Below, one piece after another: positions 61,601 through 64,000 of a DNA stretch of 64,000 bases. The notes below the pieces were generated by a model that had not been told where the DNA came from, searched no databases, and saw only the letters and a program-made list of their open reading frames with translations. The DNA is from a virus. The DNA is taken from IMG/VR virus record IMGVR_UViG_3300005838_000623, positions 1-64,000 of that record; one strand, given 5' to 3'. A program made the translations under genes and the position numbers. Position 1 is the stretch's first letter; each line of letters begins with the position of its first letter.

Positions 61601-62085
61601 AAGCAACTATTAGACTTGGCGTAATGAAATATGATGTAACAAATTATAGTTCAGGTTACTTGCCAGTTGGCCCAGATCGTAGTGGTGATACAGGAGCACA
61701 ATATTATACTTTTGCTTTTCGTAGACAAGTTGTTAGTAACTTTGATCTTAATATTACTTCAGCAGGTATTGCTGGACTTTGGATAGCCGCTCCAGGTACT
61801 GATATTGATGATGCCAGTGGATTAAATGGCTGGATTGATGCAAGTACAACATATGGTGGTAGTGGTGTTCCTGGAAGTGATACAGGTAACGGTGGTAATG
61901 GTTCAGATGGTTGTGCATTTACTTCAGGTGATAGAATTGCCGCAAGCACAGCATTAAGTGGTGGTTACACAATGACATTAGGCTCAGAAAATATGTCTAA
62001 TGCTACAGCAAATGTTGTGTTAGTAAGAATAAAATTAACAACAGGCCAAAGTGTAACGGCTATTAGCGTAGGAGAAGCGAGCTAA
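58642..62085 (+). CDS. Large tail-fibre protein with PKD-like repeats
   Basis: A 1147-residue protein. The N-terminal 110 residues are a fibre-attachment type region (GRVSGPMLQANLERQGSNLAFETNLLYLDVTNSRIGVGT; TPTAGTDAANKTYVDSVVG). Residues of about 170-605 contain four PKD-like Ig repeats with W(G/N)DG or WDWGD cores (ITWGDGNST; YTWDWGDSES; YTWGDGTANT; YTWNDGDTNN). The C-terminal part is Ser/Thr/Gly-rich and ends in a more globular domain (SAGIAGLWIAAPGTDIDD), possibly the receptor-binding tip. Its last base overlaps the next ATG. Confidence 0.72.
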   Translation: MAIGRVSGPMLQANLERQGSNLAFETNLLYLDVTNSRIGVGTASPGFSLEVAGDAEIGNVEIDTNTITTTNTNGNLILNANGTGTIDVSSKKITSVATPTAGTDAANKTYVDSVVGTTDGMDLDLGTPTDSSLTVDGAYLNWLTTTKVTDAIDDLNEVTENIRNDTFVKSTSFVANVTSGGAGLVVTLTITTVGNPNRYDITWGDGNSTNNTSDSTPTHTYATNVGSPFTVTVRAYNNGGAGSGSEASSTRTSYIIIYTANPVVSFAAYAASTGGSPITYWDDGATVYFDNNTTNIGGATIQYTWDWGDSESDNVISSDSAAGGSVGARLAHTFTASTEQERTRTVELTLDAHNTADPSQIPTDSSTAHKIYDTHTPTVGLSATTGINQEGTSGLPITFTNNTEATIGNFATYGQQYVYTWGDGTANTTVNVGVGGSGDTGNTLAHTFALSGANQAAGNDVDYTGNLRVTSSHSSSPFISANFTVHVEPDVRCNIAATAVTISDRSGDNQYDLYDLTDYNGNNRALVRATNTSQNADSYVYTWNDGDTNNVTEDGSAAGSIGATLDHSYAGESAGNYIVSVLASGTPDLTAQTDTDADQTFTINATPAAPGNLSAESLTLSDSYQGSSPKLCSGFADNSTSNPLSAGASLTTTTARRYTSGTIDTNNVTNAYNGGAGTLTAKVNGVDRGNKTFSSTLNENGTFTSLVVSDQRDANDTISSSTYPTGFYQTFDAKITQALGSYTVGVNDERLEHSATGNTNYVSVVYDDITASPTVANVGTLSEGTAGTKRYISGVPYYNTGSPTLNLAGVQISNLTGQAYKDTSSVVEVDSGTNQESTSSNAFSNQNYTYANIDGASTMLSSGIPVADTGVASAYTLGTLSIPITTSSVRTVDRAKVRCSNTNGTTSYSNIGTTNIQVHRSSQSGIVEQTIVVADALGNGTHTDDGKRVFNFSAATTDNPAVVSATNYYTSSLYSESADPGVSGTKEATIRLGVMKYDVTNYSSGYLPVGPDRSGDTGAQYYTFAFRRQVVSNFDLNITSAGIAGLWIAAPGTDIDDASGLNGWIDASTTYGGSGVPGSDTGNGGNGSDGCAFTSGDRIAASTALSGGYTMTLGSENMSNATANVVLVRIKLTTGQSVTAISVGEAS

Positions 62086-63365
62086 TGCCCATTTCCGATA
62101 GCCAGAAAGTTGATTACCTTTGGAAAAAGATTGGTTACTCTGCTACTAAAACAGATACAAATACTGCTAAAAAAGCACCCAATGAAGCCATAGCAAGTCC
62201 GTTGCCATTACGTGGTGACAAAGTAATGAAAGATGCTGGAAGTATTCCAGCAGTTATGCCTGGTAGTAATGCATCTCCGGTAACAGTATATCTAACAACT
62301 GCTCCAGATGAATGTACTGTTGACGGTACTTCAGCCGCAAATAGAACTTGGAAAACTGGACTAACAGATTGGATTAGTCCTGAGTTTGGTTCAACCTACC
62401 AAGTTAAAGTTTATATTCATACTACTGGTAATCCGGGCTCAGCCGCATCAGGTGGTGACCAAGTGTTTGCTACTGGTTCCGGCAACAACGATGAATGGTT
62501 TTTTGATTACCAAAGTGGTGTATTACATTTTGTTGGTACAAACTTACCTAATGGTATTAGTTTTACTGGTAAAAGTTGTTATATAAGCGGTGCAAGATAC
62601 ACTGGCGAGTTTGGTGTTGGTGGTGATTTAGGCAATTTTACATTTGTTACTAACACTGTGTCAACAAGTGGTTCAAATGAGAACTTAATTGTTGATCCAA
62701 ATGGAACAGGTACGTTAGTTATATCAGCAACTAACTCAATGCGTCCTCCAATAGGCACAACAGCCCAACGTCCTGGTAGTCCAACTGCTGGTGATTTTCG
62801 TTATAACTCAACTGAAACTAAATTAGAATATTATAATGGATCTGCTTGGACTTTATTACAAGCATCTTCAAGTTCTACTATGACAAGTGAAACATTTACT
62901 GGTAATGGAGTTTTAACAGCATTTACTTTAGCAACTACACAAACAACAGCAAATGTCATTGTCAGTATTGAAGGTGCCATTCAACGACCAACAACTGCTT
63001 ATGCTGTAAGTGGCACTACCTTAACATTTACTGAAGTACCAGCAAATGGTGATGTAATTGAAGTAAGAAAAGTTAATACATTATCATCAGTTTCTTCACT
63101 TCAACTTTCAGATACAGATGGTGATACTGTAGTACAAGTTGAAGAATCAGGTGACGAAGATAAAATACGAATGGATACAGGAGGTACTGAACGAGTTGTT
63201 ATAGATAGCACAAAAATTGAAACAAAAGTACCTGTACAATTCCCTACATATACAACCACACAACGCAATGCATTATCAGGTGTAGCAGATGGTATGGTTA
63301 TTTACAATTCCACCACTAGTAAGTTCCAAGGACGAGCGGGTAGTTCTTGGATAGATTTCCACTAA
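62085..63365 (+). CDS. Tail-fibre-associated structural protein
   Basis: A 426-residue protein coupled to the PKD-repeat gene. The N-terminal 60 residues (SDSQKVDYLWKKIGYSATKTDTN) look like a docking region, followed by a beta-domain with DWISPEFGSTYQVKVYI. Residues 220-265 contain GTTAQRPGSPTAGDFRYNSTETKLEYYNGSAW, and residues about 270-330 the TFTGNGVLTAFTL...VIVSIEGAIQRP sandwich module. The end reads GMVIYNSTTSKFQGRAGSSW, a second copy of the NST-type module. Probably a distal or connector fibre piece. Confidence 0.7.
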   Translation: MPISDSQKVDYLWKKIGYSATKTDTNTAKKAPNEAIASPLPLRGDKVMKDAGSIPAVMPGSNASPVTVYLTTAPDECTVDGTSAANRTWKTGLTDWISPEFGSTYQVKVYIHTTGNPGSAASGGDQVFATGSGNNDEWFFDYQSGVLHFVGTNLPNGISFTGKSCYISGARYTGEFGVGGDLGNFTFVTNTVSTSGSNENLIVDPNGTGTLVISATNSMRPPIGTTAQRPGSPTAGDFRYNSTETKLEYYNGSAWTLLQASSSSTMTSETFTGNGVLTAFTLATTQTTANVIVSIEGAIQRPTTAYAVSGTTLTFTEVPANGDVIEVRKVNTLSSVSSLQLSDTDGDTVVQVEESGDEDKIRMDTGGTERVVIDSTKIETKVPVQFPTYTTTQRNALSGVADGMVIYNSTTSKFQGRAGSSWIDFH

Positions 63366-63427
63366 AATCTATATTCTACATACCTTCCATTAAGAAAAAA
63401 CTACTGCTACAATTTCTTAACCTACAC

Positions 63428-63435
63428 AATAAATA
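63428..63435 (+). promoter_or_regulatory. Late promoter box (AATAAATA)
   Basis: AATAAATA, followed 11 bases later by an 18-base perfect palindrome (63447-63464). It would give a leader of about 160 bases to ATG 63603. Confidence 0.5.
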
Positions 63436-63446
63436 CAATACTGCTG

Positions 63447-63464
63447 TATATGCTCGAGCATATA
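63447..63464 (+). promoter_or_regulatory. 18-nt perfect palindrome in 5' leader
   Basis: TATATGCTCGAGCATATA is a perfect inverted repeat near the predicted 5' end of the last transcript in the window. It is one of three 18-base palindromes next to late boxes. Confidence 0.55.
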
Positions 63465-63562
63465 TTTTGTATGATCTTTATTATCTACTATTAGAATAGA
63501 AGTAAAGGGGCCTTCAGAGTATAGAAGGTGTCATTCCACTATATGTATATACGGTATTTTAC

Positions 63563-63583
63563 AAGGTCTTAGCGGACCTTTTT
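63563..63583 (+). terminator. Terminator-like hairpin inside a gene leader
   Basis: AAGGTC-TTAGCG-GACCTT followed by TTT. It lies after the late box at 63428 and only about 20 bases before ATG 63603, so it is either the end of the upstream operon or an attenuator of the downstream gene. A further CCTTC/GAAGG hairpin is at 63511-63528. Confidence 0.6.
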
Positions 63584-63602
63584 AAGGAATGGAGAAAAAT
63601 AA

Positions 63603-64000
63603 ATGGCTTTAACTAGATTAGGAACAGATCAGATCGCTGATAGTGCTATTACTAACGCCAAGATCTCTGCTTCTGCCGATATTGCTGGCAGTAAGTTAGA
63701 AGATGATATGACGTATGGTAGTAACTTGACGGTTTCTGGTAACCTAGTAGTAAATGGTACAACTACAACAGTTGATACTACAAACATGTCTATTGAAGAT
63801 CCACTTTTAGTTTTTAGTTCAGGCGCAAGCGGTTCAGCATCTGTTGACGCTGGTTTTGTTGTAGAACGTGGTGATGATACAAACGTTGGTCTTATTTGGG
63901 ATGAATCTGCAGATAAGTTTAACTTTGTCACAACTAACGAAACTGGTAGTACAGCAGGCAACGTAACAGTCGCCGGTCAAGCAAACATCATTGCTGGTAA
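63603..64000 (+). CDS. Tail-fibre-type structural protein (3' end outside window)
   Basis: The frame opens at ATG 63603 after AAGGAATGGAG and is still open at the right edge. It begins MALTRLGTDQIADSAITNAK, a common start of marine phage fibre proteins. It then has GNLVVNGTTTTVDTTNMSIEDPLLVF...VVERGDD..GLIWDESADKFNF...NETGSTAGNVTV, a longer copy of the module in the genes at 13429 and 56878. Partial because of the window edge. Confidence 0.75.
   Translation, partial: MALTRLGTDQIADSAITNAKISASADIAGSKLEDDMTYGSNLTVSGNLVVNGTTTTVDTTNMSIEDPLLVFSSGASGSASVDAGFVVERGDDTNVGLIWDESADKFNFVTTNETGSTAGNVTVAGQANIIAG

Noticed and set aside
1-64000. CRISPR array
   Set aside because: No series of equal-length direct repeats with unique spacers was seen on reading.

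Overview
The window is one continuous stretch of a large, AT-rich tailed-phage genome of the T4-like (myovirus) type, most likely from a marine habitat. This rests on an almost syntenic set of T4-type genes: baseplate gp48, gp53, gp5, gp25 and gp6, the late sigma factor gp55, recombination nucleases gp47/gp46, hub gp26, portal gp20, prohead gp67/68-like genes, gp21, gp22 and major capsid gp23. It also carries marine-type modular virion proteins, including one giant protein of 4847 residues. I see no terminase, polymerase, tRNA, integrase or photosystem gene, so the host cannot be named; a marine bacterium is an inference.

Layout. (1) 1-12366, minus strand: an accessory island. It holds five radical-SAM proteins (one runs off the left edge), a SufT/MIP18-like Fe-S assembly protein inside the same translationally coupled operon, three GT-A-type glycosyltransferase-like proteins and several small unknown genes. 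Textbook sigma70 promoters (TTGACA, 17 bp, TATAAT) stand at the head of the island and again before the leftmost gene, which suggests host-polymerase (early) expression. (2) 12406-39870, minus strand: tail-fibre, giant structural and baseplate genes preceded by T4-like late boxes (core TAAATA). (3) 39960-44406, plus strand: gp55, gp47, gp46, an Hc1/histone-like small protein and a PD-(D/E)XK nuclease, with sigma70 promoters before gp55 and gp47. (4) 44407-44789: a gene-free, hairpin-dense stretch that looks like a structured RNA, followed by an ATE/GNAT-like transferase gene. (5) 45494-47220, minus: an unknown protein, a small protein and gp26. (6) 47299-64000, plus: tape measure, portal, prohead and capsid genes, then a run of modular virion proteins separated by compact terminator plus late-promoter units.

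How it works together. Host RNA polymerase would read the island, gp55 and gp47/46 early. gp55 would then redirect polymerase to the TAAATA boxes that precede the structural genes. Two regulatory patterns stand out. Some genes have a promoter ending 6-7 nt before ATG with no Shine-Dalgarno sequence, predicting leaderless mRNAs in both the early and late classes. Many other late boxes are followed at once by an inverted repeat that would form a hairpin at the 5' end of the mRNA. The radical-SAM/SufT/glycosyltransferase island is the best candidate for an undescribed biochemical system; the RNA-like region next to the transferase gene is the second.
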